Assembly (NCBI GenBank): GCA_934675225.1
Contig: CAKUQA010000003.1
Span: 1 to 16,576 of the forward strand
Length of the DNA stretch: 16,576 bases
Direction: 5' to 3'
Origin: an uncultured Candidatus Melainabacteria bacterium
GTDB taxonomy: Bacteria; Cyanobacteriota; Vampirovibrionia; Gastranaerophilales; Gastranaerophilaceae
Shown here: piece after piece, positions 6,012-14,160 of the stretch
How the letters are laid out: each line of letters begins with the position of its first letter
Position numbering within the stretch: the stretch's first letter is position 1
Notes under the pieces: model-generated
What the model was told of the DNA's origin: nothing
The model's database searches: none
Seen by the model: the letters and a program-made list of their open reading frames with translations, nothing else
Made by a program: the position numbers and the translations under genes

Positions 6012-7490
6012 TTACAATAATAATTGTGTTCCCAGAATTATTCTATGACTGTCTGCTGCATTTTGGTTATCACAGAATACGTAATTTAGAATTAAACGAA
6101 TGGCTTGACCTTTTATAAAATAATTTATGCCTGCAGAATATTCTCTCCTTATATTGTGAGGAATATCTCTATTAGGGTCAAATTGGTCGTAACGTGCAAT
6201 TAATTGTAAACGAGGATGGATTTTGTACCCGATTGTATAATTAAATCCTTGCGCTTTGTCTGTGCTAACTCTTGTGCCGTTATAACCGTCAGCAATCCCG
6301 TATTCAAAATTTGTCCAAAGTCTTTTATATTTGTAGCCGACATAAAATGAACCTACAGTGTATGTTGTTTTATTGTGTCCTGCATTTAAGCCGCCACCAA
6401 AAACAAAATTCCCGTAACGTCCATCGGTTCTGCCCAATGGCTTAAAGTCTATCCAACCGGTGAATTCAGGTCCGGCAAAAGGTGTATGAAGAAATCTGTC
6501 TGAAGAATTAAACGCTAAATTATAACTCATAAGAGAATAATCTCCAATAATTCTTACTCCTAATGCTCTTGTAGAGCCAAAGTTTCTCGCAATTTGTGAA
6601 CGTGTAACAAATGGCAAAATATATGAAGAACTTCCTCCTTCTTTACCGACTTGGTTTCTTGAAAAGCCGACAACAATTTTGTGATGCGGAATACTATTAT
6701 TTACAACATAAGCTTCTGCAAGAAAGTTTTGCATATATGTTCTTCCATTTGCAGGTCTTGGGTTAAATACGACTTTAAAATCATTTTTTGAACCTCTGAA
6801 TTTTCCAATGGCTCCAAATTGTAAAAATCCAAAATCATAGTCAGTATCATAATCTCCACCTGTAAAAGACGACATTAAATTACCTTGGAATGCTCCATAG
6901 TATTGGATTTTTGAAATAAACCCTTTTTGTGGTCTGAATGTCAAATTCTGTTTTAAAAGATAAGATGGAACATCTGTTCGTACAATATCTTGTTTTAAAA
7001 TTTTGCCCCAAAATGAATTTTCATCGATTTTACTTTCTTGTTTTTTATCTAAATTAAAATTATCAAATAATGAAAATTCTGCTTCGATATTATTATCAAT
7101 TTCAAAAATACGTTTTAAAGGTTCTTCCTTTTTCATGAAATCACTATCCTCTGTTTTATCCATTTGGTCAGAGTTTTCAGGTAATTCATCATCAATTTCG
7201 GTTATATCAACATTTTCTGCCGATGTAACATTATCACTTTCGCCGGTTGAGGTTCCACCTTCTAACAAAATGTCTTCTTGAGGAACATCAGGAACATCCG
7301 GCGATTTAAATTTTTCCGGAATAGGGTCTATGATTTTGGTTTCGTCAAAGTCATTTACATAATCAGTTTCAACTTTTTTGGAGGCAAAAAGCTTTGCTTC
7401 TGCGGTATTTGCAGATAGCATAAACAGCAAAACTAATATAATACCAAAAATCCTGTTCACAAATATTAATGTAGCATAAAATATATGCAA
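6012..7490 (-). CDS. Outer-membrane porin, OprP/OprO (phosphate-selective porin)-like
   Basis: This 492-residue protein begins with a secretion signal (IFGIILVLLFMLSANTAEA, cleavage expected near residue 32) and has a beta-barrel from about residue 165 to the end. The barrel contains alternating hydrophobic strands such as YYGAFQGNLM, ALGVRIIGDYSLMSYNLAF, GSFYVGYKYKR and RLQLIARYDQFDPNRD; the last resembles the phosphate-selective porin family, which ends in a strand like IILGTQLLL. The barrel would conduct small anions or nutrients across the outer membrane; specificity is not known. Between signal and barrel lies a long acidic, low-complexity stretch (about 40-150). The frame opens with TTG at 7490; GTG at 7460 gives a cleaner signal peptide (starting at VNRIFGI) and has TGC-TACATT 7 bases upstream, so it may be the true start. 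No Shine-Dalgarno is visible at either. Confidence 0.8.
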   Translation of the reverse strand: MHIFYATLIFVNRIFGIILVLLFMLSANTAEAKLFASKKVETDYVNDFDETKIIDPIPEKFKSPDVPDVPQEDILLEGGTSTGESDNVTSAENVDITEIDDELPENSDQMDKTEDSDFMKKEEPLKRIFEIDNNIEAEFSLFDNFNLDKKQESKIDENSFWGKILKQDIVRTDVPSYLLKQNLTFRPQKGFISKIQYYGAFQGNLMSSFTGGDYDTDYDFGFLQFGAIGKFRGSKNDFKVVFNPRPANGRTYMQNFLAEAYVVNNSIPHHKIVVGFSRNQVGKEGGSSSYILPFVTRSQIARNFGSTRALGVRIIGDYSLMSYNLAFNSSDRFLHTPFAGPEFTGWIDFKPLGRTDGRYGNFVFGGGLNAGHNKTTYTVGSFYVGYKYKRLWTNFEYGIADGYNGTRVSTDKAQGFNYTIGYKIHPRLQLIARYDQFDPNRDIPHNIRREYSAGINYFIKGQAIRLILNYVFCDNQNAADSHRIILGTQLLL

Positions 7491-7515
7491 AAAAAAATTT
7501 TTTTAGTGTATATTA

Positions 7516-8985
7516 ATGATTATGACAAATGTAACAAGAAATAAAAAAAGCCCTAAAAATATAAAAATGATTAATCAACAAGATAAAAAAATAAAAGTTA
7601 AAGCCCCGATTGTAGAAGCGTTAAAAAAGGCTTATGAAAATCCGACATATCAGTTTCATATTCCCGGTCATACGAAGGGGAACGGTTCTTTGCCTGAGTT
7701 TAAAAAACTTATTGGAGCAAAAGCCTTGTCTATAGACACAACTGATGAGTTTGACGGGCTTGGAACACTTCATCCTGCAACCGGACCTATAAAAGAGGCT
7801 CAAGAGTTAGCTGCAAAAGCTTTTGGGGCTAAAAAAACTTTCTTTTTATTAAATGGTTCAACGGCAGGCAATCTTGCTCTTGCTATGGGCTTGACTAAAA
7901 AGGGTGAAAAAATTATTGTTAACAGAAATTGTCACCGTTCAATCCTTACAGGCATGATAATTTCAGGTGCTGAACCGATTTGGTTAATTCCAAAAAGATT
8001 TAGCGAATGGGGAATTTGGGGTAACGTAACTCCGGAATCCGTTGAAGAAATGCTGAAAAATAATCCCGAAGCCGGTATGGTTTGGATAACTAATCCGACT
8101 TATGAAGGTGTTGTTTCTGATATTAAATCAATTGCAGAGATTTGCAACAAATATAATGTTCCATTAATTGTTGACGAAGCTCATGCATGCTTGTGGAATT
8201 TTAATAACCATCTTCCAACAACTGCACTAAAACTTGGTGCAGATGCGGTTGTTCATTCGTTGCACAAAACCGGTGGAAGTATGAGTCAAAGTTCAATGCT
8301 CCATATTGCAGAAAATTCTAAACTTGATGTTGATGCTGTAGAAAAAGCTTTAAAATTGTTGCATACAACAAGTCCGTCTTTAATGCTTTTGGCAAGCCTT
8401 GACGCAGCACGTGCAAATTTGGATAGCCCAAGAGGAAGAAAACAGCTTGAAAGAGCTGTGCAAAATGCTAAATATCTTCGTAAAGAAATTGATAAGCTTG
8501 TGCATATTCATCATTTGCAACCTGATTTTGGTTATAAAACAGATATTACTAAGGTGTTTATCAGAGATGACAGGTTATCAGGAAAACGACTTGAATCTAT
8601 CTTGGAAATTGATTTTAATATTGAAGTTGAAAGTGCCTCTGATGCAGGGCTTTTAATCCTGTCTAATATTGGAAATACAAGAAATGATATGCAATATTTA
8701 GTTAAATGTTTGCAAAAAATTGATAATACAAACTATTCAGACATTTGTTATCTTGAAAAGAAAAAACACATGCCTATGTTGACTCCTATTATAAAAATGA
8801 CTTTAAGGGAGGCTTATTATTCTCATAAAGAAACAATTTCAAAATCTCATGCAGTAGGTAGAATTTCTGCAGAAGTAATTGCGGAATGTCCTCCGGGGAT
8901 TGCGGTTTTACTTCCGGGGGAATTGATTACGGAAGAACATTTACCTTATTTAGTTGATTACGATACAATTGAAGTAATTAAATAG
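7516..8985 (+). CDS. speA: Orn/Lys/Arg decarboxylase family enzyme (probable arginine decarboxylase)
   Basis: This PLP-dependent fold-type I decarboxylase is 489 residues, the length of the short Gram-positive/cyanobacterial type. Visible landmarks are FHIPGHTKGNGS (48-58), the DEFDGLGTLHPATGPI segment (77-92), the phosphate-binding LNGSTAGN (112-119), the PLP-ring aspartate in IVDEAHA (D220) and the Schiff-base lysine in HSLHKTGGSMSQ (K251). The C-terminal domain has AYYSHKETI and ECPPGIAVLLPGE. It probably converts arginine to agmatine for polyamine synthesis; lysine or ornithine as substrate cannot be excluded from sequence alone, so the symbol is tentative. ATG codons at 7516 and 7522 lack a Shine-Dalgarno. 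It ends in TAG and converges with the DUF4145-like gene; no strong terminator is seen in the 36-base gap. Confidence 0.88.
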   Translation: MIMTNVTRNKKSPKNIKMINQQDKKIKVKAPIVEALKKAYENPTYQFHIPGHTKGNGSLPEFKKLIGAKALSIDTTDEFDGLGTLHPATGPIKEAQELAAKAFGAKKTFFLLNGSTAGNLALAMGLTKKGEKIIVNRNCHRSILTGMIISGAEPIWLIPKRFSEWGIWGNVTPESVEEMLKNNPEAGMVWITNPTYEGVVSDIKSIAEICNKYNVPLIVDEAHACLWNFNNHLPTTALKLGADAVVHSLHKTGGSMSQSSMLHIAENSKLDVDAVEKALKLLHTTSPSLMLLASLDAARANLDSPRGRKQLERAVQNAKYLRKEIDKLVHIHHLQPDFGYKTDITKVFIRDDRLSGKRLESILEIDFNIEVESASDAGLLILSNIGNTRNDMQYLVKCLQKIDNTNYSDICYLEKKKHMPMLTPIIKMTLREAYYSHKETISKSHAVGRISAEVIAECPPGIAVLLPGELITEEHLPYLVDYDTIEVIK

Positions 8986-9021
8986 GTTTTACTTGGTACA
9001 AAACTAAATATAGACATTTTT

Positions 9022-9735
9022 CTATTTTATGGATACAAACAATACTAAAAGTATCAAGAAAGAAATTATGCAAGTTATTCCGACTAAAGTCCAAAATATT
9101 GGAAAGCTTTTTTGTGATTTACAGACCATTACTGATGATTGTTTTTTTGTTTTATTTTTTTTCTTTGAATTAGTTGTTTTGGAAAGTTTTGTTGCGGTTG
9201 ATTTGTTAGTTGATGTTTTTTTAGGGTGCTTAACAATTTCTGTATCCGCATATTTTGCTTTGGCCTCTTTGTATCTGTCGGACAGCTTTTTCGTTTTTTC
9301 TCCTGTTACTAAAAGCTCTGTATCATAGCAAAGTTTCATAATTTTTGCATTAGCTTTGTGATTGTATATGCAATAGCTTATAGCGACTTCAAAAGCTCTT
9401 TTTAGGCATTCTAACGTTTCCATTCCGTCTTTTTTTACAGAACCTGAGTGCACTGCATTATTACCATGTTTTTTTAGGTAATATAAATCATTTATAAATT
9501 CTTTTTCTTCAATATTGCCGGAAGAACAATCATTTAATGTTGCAAGCATTTCATCAAATGTTTCTTCTGTTGTTCTGTTTTTACCCAAAACTTTTTTGCA
9601 AACATGTTCTCCAAAACGGCGTGTTTGCACCATGCATTGTTCGAAATATTCATCACGATAAAGCTTTTCGGCTTCTGATATTATTTCAAATAAATTTTTA
9701 TCAACTTTTTTTAAAAAATCAAAATTTGTTGGCAT
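9022..9735 (-). CDS. DUF4145-like (HEPN-related) protein with C-terminal membrane anchor
   Basis: Residues 10-125 resemble DUF4145-type helical domains: FEIISEAEKLYRDEYFEQC, MVQTRRFGEHVCKKVL and YLKKHGNNAVHSG (86-98), the family's GN-x-x-x-H turn, followed by a helix with LECLKRAFEVAISY. These domains often occur at the N-terminus of restriction or defence proteins, and this clan includes HEPN ribonucleases. The catalytic R-x4-6-H of active HEPN enzymes is not clearly present; lysines replace the arginine (K88/K89, H96). Residues 150-205 are a Lys/Thr/Ser-rich linker and residues 211-235 a single hydrophobic helix, making it a tail-anchored membrane protein. Function is unknown. It has no visible Shine-Dalgarno and sits just downstream of the pgi terminator on the same strand, so its promoter is unclear. 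Confidence 0.65.
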   Translation of the reverse strand: MPTNFDFLKKVDKNLFEIISEAEKLYRDEYFEQCMVQTRRFGEHVCKKVLGKNRTTEETFDEMLATLNDCSSGNIEEKEFINDLYYLKKHGNNAVHSGSVKKDGMETLECLKRAFEVAISYCIYNHKANAKIMKLCYDTELLVTGEKTKKLSDRYKEAKAKYADTEIVKHPKKTSTNKSTATKLSKTTNSKKKNKTKKQSSVMVCKSQKSFPIFWTLVGITCIISFLILLVLFVSIK

Positions 9736-9764
9736 AAGTGTTTTTATTCTATTTATAATATTAA

Positions 9765-9793
9765 AAAAACAGGGGATAAAATCCCCTGTTTTT
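9765..9793 (-). terminator. Rho-independent terminator after pgi
   Basis: A 12-bp inverted repeat, AAAAACAGGGGA (9765-9776) and TCCCCTGTTTTT (9782-9793), with loop TAAAA, begins 12 bases after the pgi stop. On the minus strand the GC-rich stem is followed by a T-run. It separates pgi from the DUF4145-like gene. Confidence 0.88.
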
Positions 9794-9804
9794 AAGCTGT
9801 TTAC

Positions 9805-11106
9805 TTATTTAGAAATTCTTCCGGGTACAACAACTCCACCTTTTAAATTCTTTTTATAAAATTCTACGTGTGGTTGAAGAACGCTGTCCAAAACTTCAGG
9901 AAATTCTTTATTTCCCATAACTTTTTCAACGATTTCTTGGTAAACTGTAGCGAATGCTCTTAATTGAGTTAAAGCACCTGCAGCAGCCGGAGTTAATCCC
10001 ATACCTTGAGTTTGAGCTGTTTCTAAGAAGAATGCGCCTGTTACTTCATAAGATTTTGTTAAAGCTTCAATATAGCTTTCAGCATTTTCTCTGCATACGC
10101 CATTATCTTGAGGAACAGTTAATGCAAATGCAAAGTTATTGGCAGGATTGAAATGAGCTTCTGCTGAGTGGTGCATAGCATCAGGAACTTTTGCAACTTG
10201 TTTTAAAGTATCTTTTACTGATTCATTTTGCATTTGAGCATGCCAATATACAGTGTTTTCAAAAATTGAACCCATATATTGATGAACTGATGTTAAGATA
10301 TTATTCATTTTTGCGTGAGCCCAAAAAATACCTTCTTTTAAAGCATCATTAACGCTTAAATCAGATGTTAAAGCTTCAGAAGAAATTTCTTGTGCAGCAT
10401 TTAACATTGTTACCATATCCTCTTTTTTCATTCCTGCATAAGCAAGAGTGAATAAAGCGTGGTCATCAAATGCAGAAAAACGACCACCAACATCGTCATG
10501 AATAAACAAATCACCTAACCAACCTTGTTCGTTAGAAGTTCTTCTTAATTCACTTTTTTCAGCGTTGCCGTCAGTAACTGCAATAAAGTGTTTATGAGCA
10601 AGTTTTTCTGCTTCTTCTTGAGATTTTCCTTGAGCTTTGTATGCATCTGTAATCATAGCAAGAACTCTTAAAAATCCGTCTTTTGTTTCAAATGTAGAAC
10701 CTGATTTAGAAGCAATTAAGTAATTTGATGAAAGAACATCATCACCTAATCTGTATAAAAATCTTTCTAAGCTTGCAGAATCAACATCTGAATAGAATTC
10801 AATTGTATCATGTTTTACATTTAAGCCGTTGATTGATAACATGTGTTCAACAGTGTGTTTTGAACCACCAATACCCATTACGCTAAGTTTTTTAGCTCCG
10901 GTTTGAGCTTTTAATTTGCTTGCCAATTCATAAATTTCATCAACTCTTTTTGCTTGATTTTCAGGTAAATTTACCCAATTCAAAAACTGTCCTTTTTGGT
11001 TAGCTCTTGAAGAAAATTCTTTAACAAATTCACTTACTTTCGGAGAATATTCTCCAAAATCTACCCCTGTAAATTTAACAGTAACGTTAGAATTTTTTGT
11101 TAACAT
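9805..11106 (-). CDS. pgi: Glucose-6-phosphate isomerase
   Basis: The enzyme interconverts glucose 6-phosphate and fructose 6-phosphate in glycolysis and gluconeogenesis. The 433-residue form is the short bacterial type. Two SIS domains are visible: MGIGGSKHT (77-85) and IASKSGSTFET (131-141) bind the sugar phosphate, and DVGGRFSAFD (205-214) is the family's G-G-R signature. WHAQMQNESVKDTL (288-301) holds the probable catalytic glutamate E295. GAGG lies 8 bases before the ATG. It is monocistronic: an extended -10 (TGC-TAAAAT, 11145-11137) lies upstream and a strong terminator follows. It runs in the same direction as tadA with an 81-base gap. Confidence 0.96.
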   Translation of the reverse strand: MLTKNSNVTVKFTGVDFGEYSPKVSEFVKEFSSRANQKGQFLNWVNLPENQAKRVDEIYELASKLKAQTGAKKLSVMGIGGSKHTVEHMLSINGLNVKHDTIEFYSDVDSASLERFLYRLGDDVLSSNYLIASKSGSTFETKDGFLRVLAMITDAYKAQGKSQEEAEKLAHKHFIAVTDGNAEKSELRRTSNEQGWLGDLFIHDDVGGRFSAFDDHALFTLAYAGMKKEDMVTMLNAAQEISSEALTSDLSVNDALKEGIFWAHAKMNNILTSVHQYMGSIFENTVYWHAQMQNESVKDTLKQVAKVPDAMHHSAEAHFNPANNFAFALTVPQDNGVCRENAESYIEALTKSYEVTGAFFLETAQTQGMGLTPAAAGALTQLRAFATVYQEIVEKVMGNKEFPEVLDSVLQPHVEFYKKNLKGGVVVPGRISK

Positions 11107-11136
11107 ATTAACCTCTTTCTTTGTGTTTACAGTGAT

Positions 11137-11145
11137 ATTTTAGCA
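11137..11145 (-). promoter_or_regulatory. Extended -10 promoter element for pgi
   Basis: TGC followed by TAAAAT on the minus strand (11145-11137) is an extended -10 box in the gap between tadA and pgi. A predicted start near 11130 gives a leader of about 24 bases containing GAGG. The -35 region is poor. Confidence 0.4.
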
Positions 11146-11187
11146 TAAAAAGATAAAATAGTTAGAGGTAATTAACTAATAATTTTT

Positions 11188-11613
11188 TTATTTCATTTTT
11201 CTTTTTTTTTCAAAAAAGTTTTTTAAAATTGCATTACATTCTTCTTCGAGTATTCCACTATAAACTTTTAATTTTGAGTTAGCAAGTTTTCTTAAATCGA
11301 TTACGCTTCCCAGTGCTCCGTAATTGTGGTCATAAGAACCGAAATATACAGTATTTATTCTAGAGTTGATTATTGCCCATGCACACATTGGACAAGGCTC
11401 TAGTGTAACATACATTTCACAGTTATCAAGACGCCAAGTTCCCAATTTTTTTTCGGCTTCCCTAATTGCTAAAATTTCTGCGTGTGCTGTTACGTCATTT
11501 AAAAATTCTTTTTGGTTAAATGTTTCTGCAATTATTTCTCCGTTTTTGACAATTATTGCTCCAACCGGAATTTCCCCTATTGCTTGATTTGCAAGTTTGA
11601 TTGCGCGTTTCAT
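11188..11613 (-). CDS. tadA: tRNA adenosine(34) deaminase
   Basis: The protein deaminates adenosine to inosine at the wobble position of tRNA-Arg(ACG). At 141 residues it shows the zinc-deaminase motifs: TAHAEILAI (H44-A45-E46, zinc ligand and proton-shuttling glutamate) and LEPCPMCAWA (P73-C74-x-x-C77). IPVGAIIV (15-22) and YFGSYDHNYGALGS are typical of TadA rather than cytidine deaminase or guanine deaminase. The N-terminus begins at the conserved Met-Lys of helix 1, lacking about ten residues present in many homologues. Its ATG shares one base with the stop of the kinase gene (TAATG), so it is translationally coupled to the two-component pair, an unusual neighbour for a tRNA-editing enzyme. 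Confidence 0.93.
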   Translation of the reverse strand: MKRAIKLANQAIGEIPVGAIIVKNGEIIAETFNQKEFLNDVTAHAEILAIREAEKKLGTWRLDNCEMYVTLEPCPMCAWAIINSRINTVYFGSYDHNYGALGSVIDLRKLANSKLKVYSGILEEECNAILKNFFEKKRKMK

Positions 11614-13286
11614 TATATAACCTCAACTGCATTTGATAAATTTAAGGTTAATTCAACGCAAAAACCGCAATTTTCGTCACTATGAAGTTTAATTTCTCCA
11701 TTCATAGCTTCAACAAGACCTTTTACAATGAACAAGCCTAATCCTGTTCCCCTCGTTGTGCGTGTTGTGTTGTCGTCAAGTCTTATAAATTTTTCGAATA
11801 ATTTATTTAATTTTTCCGGTGGAATAATTTTGCATTCATTTTTAATAAAAATTTTAGCTTTATCTTCTTTTGTATAAGCATCCACTATGATATTAGAATT
11901 TTCATTTGCGTATTTTGCTGCATTTTCAAGAAGATTTACAAAAACTTGAATTAGTCTGTCTTTGTCCGCATCTATTAATGGAAAATCTTCGCTAATATTG
12001 AATATGATTTCTTTTTGAGATTTATTTTTAATTAAAATTTTGGCTTCTTCCAAAACTTCCGGCAACCAAACTTGTTCTACTTTTGTCCTCAAACGCATAC
12101 CTTCTATATCAGGAATTGTTAACAAATCTTCTATTAAACGTTTTAATCTTTCTGATTGTTCTTTGATTATTCTGAGGGATTTTTGTCTCGTTTCTTCGTC
12201 AATGATTATATCTTGTCGCATTAGTCGAGAGGTGTATCCTTGAATACTTGTTAACGGAGTTCTGAGTTCATGACTCACTGTATCAATCAAATTTGAGCGA
12301 AATTCATTTAGTTGTTTAAGTTCAATGTTATTTTTCTTTAATTGAATGTAAGATTTATGAATTTCTGTTGCCATTCTATTGAACTCAAATGCTAAAAATA
12401 TTATTTCGTGGGGAGTAAATGCGGTTGTTAAAAGCCTTATTTGGCGTTCATAATTTCCTTTAGAAATTGCAATAATCCCTTTGAATAATTGTCTTATGTT
12501 TATGTATAAATAGTATGTATACAAGCCGACTACAAAAATTATGGTTAATGTGGCCAAAAGGCAGGACAAAATGATTTTTAAACTATTATTTGTGATTGCC
12601 TTTCTTGTGATTTTTTCCGTTGTGTTTACGATAATTGTAATTTTAGGTTCTTCTTTTGAGACATATATGAGCGGTTGGTTTTTTATGTCTCCAAAAATCA
12701 TAGGTTCATTTTTTTTCAGTTTTTTAGGCAAAAGAGAAATAGTTTTTTTATAAGCTTCATCTGTATAATTATGTTCTGCAATCAAATCACCGTCATTTGT
12801 TAAAACATAAATTTGACGTTTATCATCTGCTAATGATCTGAATAATTCATCTTTGATAGCATCAAGTTTGTATGTTGCAACAAGGTATTCATTATCGTTT
12901 ATTTTTACCGGAACTGTTGCCTTTTTATTCTTTTTATTTTTTTCGTGAATAATTTTTAAATCTTTTTCGGTTACAATTTCTAGTTTTTCGCAATCAGGCA
13001 GGGATTTTGTAACTTCTCTAAGGTAGGCATTTTGTGCCGCAGGAGTTTTAAAATATTTTAGGGAAAAAACAACTTGTTCAAGATTGCTTGATACAGTTTT
13101 GTTAAAAAAATCAATTTCATCGGAAACCATATTAGCAATCAAAACAGCTGCTTCTCTGAGCTGGTGGCGCATTGATTGTTGGTTAATATTATTGATAATA
13201 AAGCCACTTATAGACATTGGTACAATTACTGCAAAAACAAATACTACAGCAATTTGTTCAACAATTTTAAGATGTTTTTCAAACAT
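11613..13286 (-). CDS. Membrane sensor histidine kinase
   Basis: This 557-residue kinase has two membrane helices (about 11-33 and 236-262) enclosing a roughly 200-residue extracytoplasmic domain, probably a CACHE-like sensor, with a VLTNDGDLIAEHN segment (161-173). A HAMP-like stretch follows (262-315). The H-box is TVSHELRTPLTSIQGY with H339 as the phosphorylated histidine. The ATPase part has VFVNLLENAAKYA (N-box, about 448-460), LFEKFIRLDD (F-box) and RGTGLGLFIVKGL (G2). The G1 box is variant: IKNECKIIPPEKL lacks the usual D-x-G-x-G. Similar N-x-x-x-x-IP versions occur in other histidine kinases, so loss of activity should not be assumed. Its start overlaps the response-regulator stop by one base (TAATG), and tadA follows in the same way. 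The signal sensed is unknown. Confidence 0.93.
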   Translation of the reverse strand: MFEKHLKIVEQIAVVFVFAVIVPMSISGFIINNINQQSMRHQLREAAVLIANMVSDEIDFFNKTVSSNLEQVVFSLKYFKTPAAQNAYLREVTKSLPDCEKLEIVTEKDLKIIHEKNKKNKKATVPVKINDNEYLVATYKLDAIKDELFRSLADDKRQIYVLTNDGDLIAEHNYTDEAYKKTISLLPKKLKKNEPMIFGDIKNQPLIYVSKEEPKITIIVNTTEKITRKAITNNSLKIILSCLLATLTIIFVVGLYTYYLYINIRQLFKGIIAISKGNYERQIRLLTTAFTPHEIIFLAFEFNRMATEIHKSYIQLKKNNIELKQLNEFRSNLIDTVSHELRTPLTSIQGYTSRLMRQDIIIDEETRQKSLRIIKEQSERLKRLIEDLLTIPDIEGMRLRTKVEQVWLPEVLEEAKILIKNKSQKEIIFNISEDFPLIDADKDRLIQVFVNLLENAAKYANENSNIIVDAYTKEDKAKIFIKNECKIIPPEKLNKLFEKFIRLDDNTTRTTRGTGLGLFIVKGLVEAMNGEIKLHSDENCGFCVELTLNLSNAVEVI

Positions 13287-13993
13287 TATTCCTCTCCGAA
13301 CGGAGTTAACTTGTAACCTACGTTTGTCACTGTATGAAGATATTTTGGATGTTTTGTATCAGGTTCAATTTTGTTTCTTAAACCACCAACGTGCACTCTT
13401 AACATTCTAACATCTTCATCGCTATCATATCCCCAAACTTCATCCAACAAAGTTGCAAGTGTTACCGGTGTATTGAAATGTTGCATTAGGCAATACAAAA
13501 TTTCGAATTCTGTTGGAGTAAGTTTTGCTTTTTTATTTACAACAACAGCTTCAAGTGTTTCTGGAAAAATCTGGATATCTCCGGCATTCAATACTTCATC
13601 AGACATAACAGTTTTATCTTCGATTTGATTTCTTCTCAGCAAAACTCTTATTCTTAGCAAAACTTCTTGAACGTCAAACGGTTTTACAAGATAATCATCA
13701 GCTCCGCAATCAAAACCTTCTGTTTTGTCATCAATTGTTCCTTTTGCGGTAAGCATCAAGATTGGAATAGCAAGTTTCGCTTGACGAATATTTTTACAAA
13801 CGTCAAATCCATTCATTTTAGGCATCATTACATCAAGTAAAATTAAGTCATAAGAATTGTTGAGAGCTTTATTCAGACCTTCAAGTCCGTCTTTTGCCGT
13901 ATCAACAAAATATCCGCTTGCTTTTACGTCAAATTCCAATAACTCTCTGATTTCATCATCGTCATCAACTATTAAGATACGTTTTTCTGTCAT
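13286..13993 (-). CDS. OmpR/PhoB-family response regulator
   Basis: The 235-residue protein has a complete receiver domain: acidic pocket in IVDDDDE (D10-D13), phosphoacceptor D54 in LILLDVMMP, T82 in MLTAKG and K104 in VKPFD. The C-terminal winged helix (about 133-232) shows the OmpR pattern LTPTEFEILYCLMQHFNTP and VRMLRVHVGGLRNKIEPD, then YLHTVTNVGYKL. It binds DNA when phosphorylated by the sensor kinase encoded directly downstream. AGGGA precedes the ATG at a suitable distance. The promoter is at 14018-14046, with an imperfect palindrome upstream that may be its own binding site. Confidence 0.96.
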   Translation of the reverse strand: MTEKRILIVDDDDEIRELLEFDVKASGYFVDTAKDGLEGLNKALNNSYDLILLDVMMPKMNGFDVCKNIRQAKLAIPILMLTAKGTIDDKTEGFDCGADDYLVKPFDVQEVLLRIRVLLRRNQIEDKTVMSDEVLNAGDIQIFPETLEAVVVNKKAKLTPTEFEILYCLMQHFNTPVTLATLLDEVWGYDSDEDVRMLRVHVGGLRNKIEPDTKHPKYLHTVTNVGYKLTPFGEE

Positions 13994-14017
13994 ATTTAAT
14001 CCCTTTTGTATTTCATA

Positions 14018-14046
14018 ATTTTATAAAAATTTCCTATTTATTGCAA
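14018..14046 (-). promoter_or_regulatory. Sigma70-type promoter of the response regulator-kinase-tadA operon
   Basis: On the minus strand TTGCAA (14046-14041) and TAAAAT (14023-14018) are separated by 17 bases. The predicted start near 14011 leaves a short leader that contains the AGGGA ribosome-binding site before the ATG at 13993. Confidence 0.55.
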
Positions 14047-14057
14047 TTGATTATAAA

Positions 14058-14080
14058 GAAATATTTATATAAAGTATTTC
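14058..14080. promoter_or_regulatory. Imperfect palindrome upstream of the response-regulator promoter
   Basis: GAAATA (14058-14063) and TATTTC (14075-14080) are inverted around an 11-base A/T-rich spacer. It lies 11 bases upstream of the -35 box of the response-regulator promoter, where an activator could bind. The sequence is A/T-rich, so chance is possible. Confidence 0.3.
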
Positions 14081-14134
14081 TATATTGTAATGTAAAGAGT
14101 TTTGTTTAACTCACTCCCTTTTTTATCGCAAATA

Positions 14135-14143
14135 TGTTATAAT
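14135..14143 (+). promoter_or_regulatory. Extended -10 promoter of the ferredoxin/sensory hydrogenase operon
   Basis: TGT followed by TATAAT (14135-14143) is a perfect extended -10. No good -35 is present. The predicted start near 14150 leaves a leader of only about ten bases, just enough for GAGGG at 14152-14156 before the ATG at 14161. Confidence 0.6.
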
Positions 14144-14160
14144 AGATTTACGAGGGAATT

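Noticed and set aside
8986-9021. Terminator between the converging speA and DUF4145-like genes
   Set aside because: Only a 5-bp GTTTT/AAAAC pairing without a GC stem is visible, which is not convincing.
9029-9328. Plus-strand open frame of 99 codons
   Set aside because: It is the antisense of the Lys-rich and hydrophobic C-terminal half of the DUF4145-like gene, which explains its phenylalanine- and valine-rich composition.
11803-11850. Variant G1 box of the sensor kinase as sign of a dead kinase
   Set aside because: N-x-C-x-I in place of D-x-G-x-G occurs in other histidine kinases believed to be active, and the H, N, F and G2 boxes are intact.
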